NCBI RefSeq assembly: GCF_004104355.1
Contig: NZ_RJLM01000014.1
Coordinates: forward strand, 59,158-123,157
DNA from: Photobacterium chitinilyticum
Lineage (GTDB): Bacteria; Pseudomonadota; Gammaproteobacteria; Enterobacterales; Vibrionaceae
Direction of reading: 5' to 3'
Length of the DNA: 64,000 nucleotides
The notes beneath the pieces were generated by a model. The model was not told the DNA's origin. It made no database searches and saw only the letters and a list, made by a program, of their open reading frames with translations. The position numbers and the translations under genes were made by a program. Shown here piece after piece: positions 57,034 to 64,000 of this stretch (position 1 is its first letter; every line of letters begins with the position of its first letter).

Positions 57034-57655
57034 GATGCGATTCCTTTCAGTTTTATTGTTCGTTTTTTTCTCGCTAAAAGCCTACAGCAACACACTGCTG
57101 GTTGTCGGCGATAGCCTGAGCGCCGGTTACCAAATGTCTGCGGAACAAAGCTGGCCGGTACTGATGGGACCGGTACTGGCCCAGCAAGGGCATTCAATAA
57201 CTGTTGTGAATGCCAGTATTTCTGGTGATACCACAGGCAATGGCTTAGCGCGGCTACCCAAGTTATTACAACAACATAGTCCAGACTACGTCATTATCGA
57301 GCTCGGTGCGAATGATGGCCTGCGCGGTTTCTCTCCCTCCACTATACGTAAGAACCTCAGCCAAATGATCACCCGGATCCATAACGAGGGGGCAAAAGCG
57401 CTGCTGATGCAAATCCACGTACCGCCCAACTACGGTAAGCGCTATAGCGAGATCTTCAGTAACATTTATCCCCAGCTAAGCAAACAATACAATGCACCGT
57501 TGCTACCCTTTTTCCTGGAAGAGATCATTCTCAAGCAGGAGTGGATGATGGAAGACGGCCTGCATCCCAAGCCTGATGCCCAGCCTTGGATAGCCCAATT
57601 TATGGTGTCAGAGCTAACCCCATACCTTCAATCAAATAGCCTTATTGCTAAATGA
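57032..57655 (+). CDS. tesA: Multifunctional acyl-CoA thioesterase I/protease I/lysophospholipase L1
   Basis: 207 residues from ATG 57032 with GGAAG 5 nt before it; a second ATG three bases on is as likely. Signal peptide to about residue 19 (SLKAYS), so periplasmic. SGNH hydrolase: block I VVGDSLSAGY (catalytic Ser), block II SGDTTGNG, block III ELGANDGL, block V DGLHPKPD (Asp and His). It hydrolyses acyl thioesters and lysophospholipids. Divergent from ybbA, as in E. coli. Confidence 0.96.
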   Translation: MMRFLSVLLFVFFSLKAYSNTLLVVGDSLSAGYQMSAEQSWPVLMGPVLAQQGHSITVVNASISGDTTGNGLARLPKLLQQHSPDYVIIELGANDGLRGFSPSTIRKNLSQMITRIHNEGAKALLMQIHVPPNYGKRYSEIFSNIYPQLSKQYNAPLLPFFLEEIILKQEWMMEDGLHPKPDAQPWIAQFMVSELTPYLQSNSLIAK

Positions 57656-57707
57656 TTTTATTGACTAAGCTTCTATCTGTTAACTAACAGAAAGTAAGTG
57701 GGTGAAT

Positions 57708-57986
57708 ATGTTGAAGGGAAACATTTTAATTCTAGCTACAATCGCAATCGTTCTCGGTATCAGTGGTTGCCAAAACGCCGATCCGGGTACCTACGGGCTA
57801 TATAAAAACTATCGTTTGCAATCAGACAACAAAGCCTACGCCATTGGCACCAATAAGATTGCCGGAGCAGCCTGGGGAGCAAGTAATGCACAAGAAGCCC
57901 AGGATCTAGCAATTGAAACCTGTATCAAACTGGGCGGCGAAAATTGCAATATTGTTGATATCAACGGCTCCTCAGTCAATTACTGA
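57708..57986 (+). CDS. Small lipoprotein with DUF4189-like region
   Basis: 92 residues from ATG 57708 (GGGTG just upstream; GTG 57702 is possible). Signal with lipobox GISGC (Cys near 21). The C-terminal half has the pattern AYAIGTN...GAAWGASNAQEAQDLAIETCIKLGGENCNIVDING with a Cys pair, which resembles DUF4189 modules. Inserted between tesA and the ybbO-like gene; the E. coli cluster has no gene here. Function unknown. Confidence 0.75.
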   Translation: MLKGNILILATIAIVLGISGCQNADPGTYGLYKNYRLQSDNKAYAIGTNKIAGAAWGASNAQEAQDLAIETCIKLGGENCNIVDINGSSVNY

Positions 57987-58044
57987 CGCCATTCAACACC
58001 AGGGCTGAATAGCGCTAAATTATAATTACACGCTCAAATTAAGG

Positions 58045-58084
58045 AAGGACAGCTAGATTCCAAACAATAGCTGTTCTTTTTTTA
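58045..58084 (+). terminator. Rho-independent terminator after the small lipoprotein gene
   Basis: 10-bp stem aaggacagct/agctgttctt, 14-nt loop, long T run. Confidence 0.85.
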
Positions 58085-58129
58085 TGTATAATTCTCAACG
58101 TTATTCGGGAAAACACTTAAGGAACAAGA

Positions 58130-58957
58130 ATGAAAGAGACGATCCTGATCACCGGTTGCAGTAGCGGAATTGGACGGCTCTGTGCCGAAAAACTGCATGA
58201 AGCAGGCTATACCGTGGTAGCCAGCTGCCGGAAACCTGAAGATGTCGCGACGCTTCAGCAACAGGGTTTAAATTGCATCCAGCTTGATTTAGACGATACA
58301 GACTCAATTCACCAAGGCATTGAAGCTTGCCAGGCTATCACTGGCGGACGTATCGATGTATTGTTCAACAACGCTGCCTATGGCCAGCCTGGTGCCCTCG
58401 AAGACTTACCTACCCAAGCCTTGCGGCAACAGTTTGAAACCAACTTATTTGGCTGGCATGAACTCACCCAGGCAGTGATTCCGATAATGCTTAAACAAGG
58501 CAGCGGAAAAATTGTTCAGAACAGCTCGGTTCTCGGATTAGTGGCAATGAAGTACCGCGGAGCCTACAATGCCAGCAAGTTCGCACTGGAAGGCTATACC
58601 GATACCTTGCGCCTCGAGCTAAGAGATACCCCACTTCATGTTAGCCTGATTGAACCCGGCCCCATCGAGAGTCATTTCCGGGAAAATGCCAAGCTGAAGT
58701 TTGAACAGCATATTGACATGGCAGGATCACGCCATCATCCCAACTACCAAAAGACCTTGGATCGGCTGGGAAAGACATCCCCCTCAAACAAGTTCACCTT
58801 GGCTCCTGATGCGGTACTAAAGCCACTGCTGTCCATCATTCGCAGTGAGCAGCCCAGTCCCCGCTATTATGTGACCCAGCCAACTCATATCTTCGGCTTC
58901 CTGCGTCGAGTCTTGCCCGTCCGCTGGCTGGATCAGTTGCTAAACAAGAGTAATTAA
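58130..58957 (+). CDS. SDR family oxidoreductase (YbbO-like)
   Basis: 275 residues, classical short-chain dehydrogenase: cofactor motif TGCSSGIG (9-16), NNAAYG, catalytic Ser in QNSSVLG and YNASK. Position between tesA and cnoX matches E. coli ybbO, an NADP-dependent aldehyde reductase, so YbbO-type activity on long-chain aldehydes is likely. It uses its own start after a terminator. The 402-bp gap to cnoX contains a 23-codon hydrophobic frame and a terminator. Confidence 0.9.
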   Translation: MKETILITGCSSGIGRLCAEKLHEAGYTVVASCRKPEDVATLQQQGLNCIQLDLDDTDSIHQGIEACQAITGGRIDVLFNNAAYGQPGALEDLPTQALRQQFETNLFGWHELTQAVIPIMLKQGSGKIVQNSSVLGLVAMKYRGAYNASKFALEGYTDTLRLELRDTPLHVSLIEPGPIESHFRENAKLKFEQHIDMAGSRHHPNYQKTLDRLGKTSPSNKFTLAPDAVLKPLLSIIRSEQPSPRYYVTQPTHIFGFLRRVLPVRWLDQLLNKSN

Positions 58958-59176
58958 TGAAAACACTCTTCCTGATCAAAAAAGCACCGAATCAGACTTA
59001 CCAAATATCAAAAATATCGCTTAGCGAACCAGATATTGAGATTTAGCCGAAAAACATAAGAAACGTAATATTATTGTCATATTAAAACGTTAACTTGACC
59101 TGGTAGATTGAACAAAGGCCCTATTAGAGCCATTCCGTCATCGTTTAAGTACAAAAATTGATAATCAGGTTTCGTC

Positions 59177-59248
59177 ATGACGTTGCGCCAAATTAATATT
59201 CTCTGTGTCTGTGTGACACTAGCCCTATTGCTAACATTTCAACCATAA
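59177..59248 (+). CDS. Candidate 23-aa hydrophobic membrane microprotein
   Basis: 23 codons (MTLRQIN start, then LCVCVTLALLLTF) with CAGG about 9 nt before the ATG. One predicted membrane helix of about 15 residues with positive residue N-terminal to it. The stop codon merges with a strong hairpin terminator, so the RNA looks like a self-contained small transcription unit. It could be a microprotein, a leader peptide or chance. Confidence 0.4.
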   Translation: MTLRQINILCVCVTLALLLTFQP

Positions 59249-59276
59249 AAAGGAGAGCCGGGCTCTCCTTTTTTAT
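59247..59276. terminator. Strong bidirectional terminator upstream of cnoX
   Basis: Perfect arms aaaaaggagagc/gctctccttttt around a CGG centre, with A run before and T run after. Confidence 0.92.
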
Positions 59277-59359
59277 TAGCCAATCCTAAATAGCTCTTGA
59301 TTTTTCAGCCATTAACCCCATAAATAACTACAGAGGCCACTAAATTAAAGAGCAGCAAC

Positions 59360-60214
59360 ATGTATGAAAAACTAGCGATCGAACTTAACGAGCAGAATCT
59401 GCAACAGGTTATCGAAACGTCAATGCAGACTCCGGTAGTGATCAGTTTCTGGGCACCGTCGATGCCTGAAACAGCAGAAGTTAACAACATCTTAGAAAAA
59501 ATCGCAACGCAATATCAGGGGCAGCTAGTACTTGCTACTCTTGACTGCGAAAGCCAACAGATGGTTGCGGCTCAATTCGGTGTTCGCGGTTTGCCAACTG
59601 TTGCGTTATTTAAAAATGGTCAGCCAGCAGATGGTGCCACCGGGCCTCAATCTGAAGAAAGTCTGCGTACCATGCTGAGCAAACACTTGCCAAGCCAGGA
59701 AGAGCTTCAGCTCAAACAAGCACTGGTACTAGTTGATAGCCAACAATACAGCCAGGCACTGCCAATCCTGCGCGAGCTGTCTGCCCACTTTGGCCAAAAC
59801 AGCATTATTTCGCTAGCTATCGCCGAGTGTCTGGTAGAAACCTCACAGCACGATGAAGCAGAAACCTTACTTGATACCATCCCGATGCAGGATCAGGATG
59901 CCAAATATAAAGGCCTGATCGCCAAGCTTGAGCTGCACAAGCAAGCCAGTGACTCTCCGGAAATTCGCCATCTGGAAGAACAACTGGCAAACACACCAGA
60001 TAATACCCAGATTGCTTATGAACTAGCGGTGCAATACAGCCAGGTCGACCGGGCACAAGAAGCACTTGAGCTGCTAATTAAAATCCTGCGCAAAGACATG
60101 AACTTTGCCGATGGTAATGCGAAAAAAACCATGATGGATATGCTGTCTGCACTCGGCCAAGGCAACGCTATTGCCAGTCAGTATCGCCGTCAGTTGTATT
60201 CACTGCTGTACTGA
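59360..60214 (+). CDS. cnoX: Co-chaperone CnoX (YbbN), thioredoxin domain plus TPR
   Basis: 284 residues, same length as E. coli CnoX. N-terminal thioredoxin fold (1-110) in which the CxxC site is replaced by WAPSMPE (31-37), with no cysteine at all. The substrate-capturing Cys63 (LDCES) of E. coli CnoX is kept. The C-terminal region (115-284) is TPR-like (ALPILRELSAHFG, ALELLIKILRKD, SQYRRQLYSLLY). It is a holdase that protects proteins under bleach stress and hands them to GroEL/DnaK. Ends at a terminator shared with the convergent cueR. Confidence 0.95.
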   Translation: MYEKLAIELNEQNLQQVIETSMQTPVVISFWAPSMPETAEVNNILEKIATQYQGQLVLATLDCESQQMVAAQFGVRGLPTVALFKNGQPADGATGPQSEESLRTMLSKHLPSQEELQLKQALVLVDSQQYSQALPILRELSAHFGQNSIISLAIAECLVETSQHDEAETLLDTIPMQDQDAKYKGLIAKLELHKQASDSPEIRHLEEQLANTPDNTQIAYELAVQYSQVDRAQEALELLIKILRKDMNFADGNAKKTMMDMLSALGQGNAIASQYRRQLYSLLY

Positions 60215-60242
60215 TCACCCAATAATCATTCTACCTGTTACC

Positions 60243-60270
60243 AAAGCCGCAATAACAATTGCGGCTTTTC
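60243..60270 (+). terminator. Rho-independent terminator of cnoX
   Basis: Perfect 11-bp stem aaagccgcaat/attgcggcttt, 4-nt loop, four T. Confidence 0.88.
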
Positions 60271-60288
60271 ACGGATTGCTTCCCCCCA

Positions 60289-60684
60289 TCACTCTGAATG
60301 TTTGCACAACCCCTCGATGATCGGACATAGGGCACTCTCATTTCCCGGACACTGCTTGGTCAGCGCCTCAAGGGTAGCCTTCATCTCTATCAGCTCTGCG
60401 ATTTTATCATCAATCTCGGTAAGCTTTTGCTCCGCCTTGGCTTTCACGTCAGCACTTCGCCGCTGAGGATCTCGTGAAAAATCCAGCAAGTCCCTGCATT
60501 CGTCCAAGGTAAAACCGACCAGCCTAGAGCGGCGGATCAACTGCAGTTCATTGATATTGTTCTGGCTATAACGACGATAGCCATTACTGGCCCGAGAAGG
60601 GGCAGTAATGATCCCCTTGTCTTCATAGAACCGGATTGTTTTTGCGGTCAAGCCGGTTTGCTTGGCAACATCACTGATATTCAC
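60289..60684 (-). CDS. cueR: Copper-responsive MerR-family regulator CueR
   Basis: 131 residues. MerR winged HTH (MNISDVAKQTGLTAKTIRFYEDKGII), dimerisation helix, and the metal-binding loop with C112 and C120 (CPGNESALC), the exact CueR positions. Cu(I) binding twists the DNA and switches on copA. Start codon is GTG 60684, with AAGGG at about 6 nt. A CueR-like operator (60690-60712) covers this ribosome-binding site, which suggests autoregulation. Divergent from copA. Confidence 0.96.
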   Translation of the reverse strand: MNISDVAKQTGLTAKTIRFYEDKGIITAPSRASNGYRRYSQNNINELQLIRRSRLVGFTLDECRDLLDFSRDPQRRSADVKAKAEQKLTEIDDKIAELIEMKATLEALTKQCPGNESALCPIIEGLCKHSE

Positions 60685-60689
60685 GTTTT

Positions 60690-60712
60690 ACCCTTACAGC
60701 TTCTGGAAGGTT
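60690..60712. promoter_or_regulatory. CueR-type operator overlapping the cueR translation start region
   Basis: Dyad ACCCTTA...TGGAAGGTT, resembling the CueR box ACCTTCC-N7-GGAAGGT with one arm altered. It lies 6-28 nt upstream of the cueR GTG. Confidence 0.6.
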
Positions 60713-60800
60713 ATGCGTATATTATTCAGTAATAATTCAGCAAAAAGCAAGCATCGATTCTTCACAAAAAGAAGAAGTCCGAGCAGAATTCAGATAACCT

Positions 60801-60831
60801 TTGACATTCCACTTGATGGAAGGTTTATTCT
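60801..60831 (+). promoter_or_regulatory. copA promoter with CueR box
   Basis: -35 TTGACA (60801-60806), 19-bp spacer, -10 TATTCT (60826-60831). The over-long 19-bp spacer and dyad TTCCacttgatGGAA in it are the hallmark of MerR/CueR-activated promoters. copA starts 73 bp downstream. Confidence 0.92.
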
Positions 60832-60903
60832 CAGGGCATCATTGAATTAGTGACTGGGAACGCAGTCCTTTGTTACTGACTGATCATAGCTAAGGAAAGA
60901 CAC

Positions 60904-63810
60904 ATGGCTGAATTTACCCTCCCGCTAGGCAAGGTCCGCTGTATGAACTGCGCGGGAAAAATCAAGGCGTCGCTAACCGCATTGCCCGGCATTGAATTTG
61001 CCGATGTTGATACCCGGCAGGCCGTTGTTCGCGGTGATACCGAGCTTCTTCCCCTGATCGAAACGATTACCGCTCTTGGTTACGAGGCGGGTTACAAGCA
61101 TTCGCTGCCTATAGCCGGCCTGTCATGTGGCAAGTGTGTCGCCAAACTTGAAGCTGCATTTTCTGGCAATGCCGAGATATACCGCTTCTCAGTCAGCAAA
61201 ACGCAGGCCGAAATATCAAGCACGCTATCAAAGGAAGCGGTAATCACCATCATCGAAGAAACAGGCTACCGTGTACCGGTAGAACAAACCGTCAAGCTTG
61301 CACTGTCGGGCCTGAGCTGCGGAAAGTGCGTTGCCAAAGTTGATAAGGCTCTGGACGAGCACCCACAAGTCACCGGATATAAAACCAGCAAGACGCAGGC
61401 AGAAATCACAACATATACCGATGCCGAAACGCTGATTGCCGTGATTCAGGAGCTTGGCTTCTCTGCCCAACGGGCACAGGATAGCGATAAGCATACGATA
61501 CAAACTACAAGCGAAATAAGCGATCCAGTCGAGAAGCCCTCTCGTACAGAGGCCAGCAGAAACAGAGACACAGATACAACCCAAACGACCCAACTGCTGC
61601 TTTCCGGCATGACCTGCGCCAGCTGTGTCTCCTCCGTCGAAAAGGCCATTCTCACCGTACCCGGTGTTACCGGTGCCAATGTTAACCTTGCGGAAAGAAC
61701 CGCGCTCATTTCAGGACAAGCGCCGATAGAAGATGTAATTTCAGCGATAAATGATGCCGGTTACAACGCCGAACAGAGTGAAGATGAACAAAGCCGCCGC
61801 CAGCGGCAGCAGCAACAAAACGAACAGACATTCCGCCGCCACCTGCGCAATGCTGTTATCGCTCTCGGTGCAGGGATCCCGATGATGGCATGGGGGATTT
61901 TCGGCGGTAGCATGATGATAAACTCGACCACCAGCCAACTCAGCTGGGGCGTTGTCGGACTTCTGACATTCATCCTGCTTTATACCACTGGGCGCCATTT
62001 CTATATCAATGGCTGGAAAGCCTTTAAACACCATCGCGCCACCATGGATACCCTCGTAGCCCTAGGAACAGGATCAGCCTGGCTCTACTCGATGCTGGTC
62101 GTCATCATTCCGGATATCTTCCCAATGCAGGCCCGCCATGTGTATTTTGAAGCATCGGCAATGATCCTCGGCCTAATTACTCTCGGCCACGCTCTTGAAG
62201 CCAGAGCCCGAAGCCGCACGTCAAAAGCACTCGAACAGTTAATTGATCTGCAACCTCAAACAGCTGTAATCGTCACCCCTGATAGTGAACAGGAAGTTCC
62301 CCTAACCGACGTAAAAGCCGGAATGTTGCTAAGGCTTTATCCCGGTGCCAAAGTACCAGTAGACGGCACCATTGAAAACGGCCAGAGCTACCTTGACGAA
62401 TCAATGCTAACCGGTGAACCACTCCCGGCCAATAAACAACAGGGAGACAAACTTCACGCCGGTACCATTAACCAAGATGGCAGCCTGCTGTTTCGTGCCG
62501 AGCAGATCGGAAACGACACCATGCTGGCGCGGATTATTAGCCTGGTACGTCAGGCACAAAGCAGTAAACCAGCACTCGCCCGTCTGGCAGATACCATTTC
62601 GGCCATTTTTGTTCCTGCTGTCATGATCATTGCAATCATAACTGCCATGGTTTGGTATTACTTCGGTCCCGATCCGTCCTCTGTCTACATGTTAGTAACA
62701 GCGACTACAGTCCTCATCATAGCCTGCCCGTGTGCCTTGGGGCTGGCGACGCCAATGTCCGTGACAGTCGGCGTAGGTCGGGCTGCAGAATATGGCGTTC
62801 TGATCCGCAATGCCGAAGCCATGCAAATTGCAGCCAGTATCGATACAGTTGTACTCGATAAAACCGGTACGCTGACAGAAGGTAAGCCTCAGGTTATTGA
62901 CTGTCGCAGCTACAACAATACTACCGATAATCACCTGCTCACCCTATCTGCCAGCCTAGAGCAAGGTTCCGAGCACCCTCTGGCCAAAGCGATCGTCAAT
63001 GCAGCCAAAACACGCGAGCTGATCCTGTCTACCCAGTCCGAGTTCAAAGCAATGCCCGGCTATGGTGTAACAGGCACTGTCGATGGGCACCAGCTAGTAC
63101 TTGGCAATCAAAAGCTGATGGCACTAGGAAAAATCGATATTGCTCAGGCAGAAAGCGATGCCGAAGCAATTGCCAGCCAAGGTGCGACACCCATCTATGT
63201 GGCAATCGACAATCAACTGGCTGGTATATTGGGTATCAGCGATCCGCTGCGAACCGATTCTGTTGCGGCAATCAACCGCCTGAAAAAGATGAAGCTCGAT
63301 ATCGTCATGTTGACCGGTGATACAGAAACAACAGCGAAGGCAATTGCTCGACTGGCGGGTATTGATACAGTGATAGCCGGGGTCCTACCTGACGGTAAGG
63401 CGGCAAAAATTGCCGAGCTCCAGCAACAAGGAAAACGCGTTGCCATGGTCGGTGACGGGATCAATGATGCACCGGCACTGGCTCAGGCCGAAGTGGGTAT
63501 TGCAATGGGAAGTGGTAGCGATGTAGCCATTGAAAGTGCCCAGATGACACTGATCCGCCACTCTCTGCATGGCATAGCCGATGCGTTGCAGCTCTCTGCC
63601 GCCACCTTAAAGAATATGAAGCAAAACCTATTCGGGGCGTTCGTATACAACACCTTGGGGATCCCGATTGCTGCGGGGATTCTGTTTCCGCTGACTGGTA
63701 CCCTGCTCAGCCCGGTAATTGCCGGTGCCGCAATGGCGCTATCCTCAATCACAGTGGTCAGCAATGCTAACCGACTACGGTTGTTCAAACCCGAACATCA
63801 GGAGAAATAA
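60904..63810 (+). CDS. copA: Cu(I)-exporting P1B-type ATPase CopA with four metal-binding domains
   Basis: 968-residue inner-membrane pump. Four N-terminal HMA-type domains with Cys pairs C13/C16, C75/C78, C139/C142 and C238/C241. The second and third are near-duplicates (both GLSCGKCVAK and SKTQAEI). Eight membrane helices, CPC ion-binding motif C608-P609-C610, DKTGT phosphorylation site D652, and the ATP-binding hinge GDGINDAPAL. Only the last HMA has the classical GMTCASC form. Behind a CueR promoter; a 25-codon gene follows two bases after the stop. Confidence 0.98.
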   Translation: MAEFTLPLGKVRCMNCAGKIKASLTALPGIEFADVDTRQAVVRGDTELLPLIETITALGYEAGYKHSLPIAGLSCGKCVAKLEAAFSGNAEIYRFSVSKTQAEISSTLSKEAVITIIEETGYRVPVEQTVKLALSGLSCGKCVAKVDKALDEHPQVTGYKTSKTQAEITTYTDAETLIAVIQELGFSAQRAQDSDKHTIQTTSEISDPVEKPSRTEASRNRDTDTTQTTQLLLSGMTCASCVSSVEKAILTVPGVTGANVNLAERTALISGQAPIEDVISAINDAGYNAEQSEDEQSRRQRQQQQNEQTFRRHLRNAVIALGAGIPMMAWGIFGGSMMINSTTSQLSWGVVGLLTFILLYTTGRHFYINGWKAFKHHRATMDTLVALGTGSAWLYSMLVVIIPDIFPMQARHVYFEASAMILGLITLGHALEARARSRTSKALEQLIDLQPQTAVIVTPDSEQEVPLTDVKAGMLLRLYPGAKVPVDGTIENGQSYLDESMLTGEPLPANKQQGDKLHAGTINQDGSLLFRAEQIGNDTMLARIISLVRQAQSSKPALARLADTISAIFVPAVMIIAIITAMVWYYFGPDPSSVYMLVTATTVLIIACPCALGLATPMSVTVGVGRAAEYGVLIRNAEAMQIAASIDTVVLDKTGTLTEGKPQVIDCRSYNNTTDNHLLTLSASLEQGSEHPLAKAIVNAAKTRELILSTQSEFKAMPGYGVTGTVDGHQLVLGNQKLMALGKIDIAQAESDAEAIASQGATPIYVAIDNQLAGILGISDPLRTDSVAAINRLKKMKLDIVMLTGDTETTAKAIARLAGIDTVIAGVLPDGKAAKIAELQQQGKRVAMVGDGINDAPALAQAEVGIAMGSGSDVAIESAQMTLIRHSLHGIADALQLSAATLKNMKQNLFGAFVYNTLGIPIAAGILFPLTGTLLSPVIAGAAMALSSITVVSNANRLRLFKPEHQEK

Positions 63811-63811
63811 C

Positions 63812-63889
63812 ATGATTGCACTTATCGGCTTGGCAGCCATCGCTTTTATTATCTGGTGGTTCTGGTTGCACCCTGCCACCAAAGGATAG
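63812..63889 (+). CDS. 25-aa membrane peptide gene linked to copA
   Basis: 25 codons, ATG 63812 to TAG, with AGGAG 8 nt before the start, inside the end of copA. A single helix (residues 2-19, MIALIGLAAI then AFIIWWFWL) ends in a short polar tail (HPATKG). Two bases separate it from copA, so it is co-transcribed. By position and size it resembles the KdpF peptide of the K+ ATPase or other P-type ATPase subunits, but I do not recognise it as a named family. An inverted repeat follows at 63947. Confidence 0.6.
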   Translation: MIALIGLAAIAFIIWWFWLHPATKG

Positions 63890-63946
63890 CTATCATCATT
63901 TTATCGGCATAACACGCGCCGCTATTCTTCACTGTTAGCCATAATT

Positions 63947-63980
63947 ACAGATAACTGATATAACCCAATCAGTTATCTGT
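63947..63980 (+). terminator. Terminator-like hairpin after the copA operon
   Basis: 13-bp perfect stem acagataactgat/atcagttatctgt, 8-nt loop, weak T-rich tail (ctcattt). Confidence 0.7.
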
Positions 63981-64000
63981 CTCATTTAACCACGGTGAAT

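Larger units (their letters stand above)
58958..59359. other. Intergenic region between the SDR gene and cnoX
   Basis: 402 bp. It holds the 23-codon hydrophobic frame at 59177-59248 and the terminator at 59247-59276, described separately. TTGACC at 59094-59099 could be part of a promoter, but no well-spaced -10 follows. Confidence 0.5.

Noticed and set aside
1-64000. CRISPR arrays, prophage, insertion sequences, integrons, toxin-antitoxin modules
   Set aside because: No regularly spaced repeats, transposase, integrase or phage structural genes are visible in the window.

Overview
This is a chromosomal window from a facultatively anaerobic gammaproteobacterium, most probably a member of the Vibrionaceae (Photobacterium/Vibrio-like). 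The evidence is gene content and order: a DUF3360 membrane protein in front of pflB-pflA, UPF0208 yfbV divergent from ackA-pta, the ybbP-ybbA/tesA-ybbO-cnoX block, cueR/copA, HBM-like chemoreceptors and CRP/FNR-type sites. I see no prophage, insertion sequence, integron or CRISPR array. It reads as core chromosome with several lineage-specific additions. The genus is inference; the sequence alone does not fix it.

Layout. 1-5.4 kb: a tRNA-Tyr gene, a response regulator with TPR-like repeats, a glutathionyl-hydroquinone reductase, an ornithine-racemase-like PLP enzyme and a LysR regulator. 5.6-9.9 kb: xthA and a basic-amino-acid ABC transporter operon in the order artP-artI-artQ-artM, with a candidate ArgR site. 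10-15 kb: an orphan solute-binding protein of the chitooligosaccharide-binding type, a small ArsR regulator, and an M20 dipeptidase/YfcC transporter pair with a good CRP site. 15.7-17.7 kb: a chemoreceptor. 18-30 kb: a formate/fermentation district (DUF3360, pflB, pflA, a formate channel fused to CBS domains, formate-tetrahydrofolate ligase). 30.6-36.3 kb: yfbU and a pgtC-pgtB-pgtA three-component regulatory operon without the pgtP transporter. 36.4-41.7 kb: rlmA, a ChaN-type lipoprotein and a TrpXYZ-like ABC transporter. 41.8-47.8 kb: yfbV, ackA, pta and a second formate channel. 48-53.9 kb: a TauE-type permease, a SIMPL-domain protein, yfcE, a four-gene DUF1538/DUF1538/P-II-like/CBS operon, and yfcH. 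53.9-60.2 kb: ybbP-ybbA, tesA, a small lipoprotein, ybbO-like SDR, cnoX. 60.3-64 kb: cueR and copA with a textbook MerR-type promoter, followed by a 25-residue membrane peptide gene.

How it works together. The central theme is anaerobic pyruvate and formate handling. PflB (activated by PflA) makes acetyl-CoA and formate. Pta and AckA convert the acetyl-CoA to acetate and ATP. Two FNT-family channels can move formate, and Fhs can put formate onto tetrahydrofolate. An FNR-like box precedes the DUF3360-pfl operon.

The most unusual items are the translationally coupled DUF1538 pair with a P-II-like protein and a CBS protein (a plausible nucleotide-sensing transport system), the FNT-CBS fusion channel, the copA-linked 25-aa peptide, a PgtA regulator that has lost the GAFTGA and Walker B signatures of sigma-54 activators, and three very small genes outside ordinary ORF calling (24705-24845, 59177-59248, 63812-63889).
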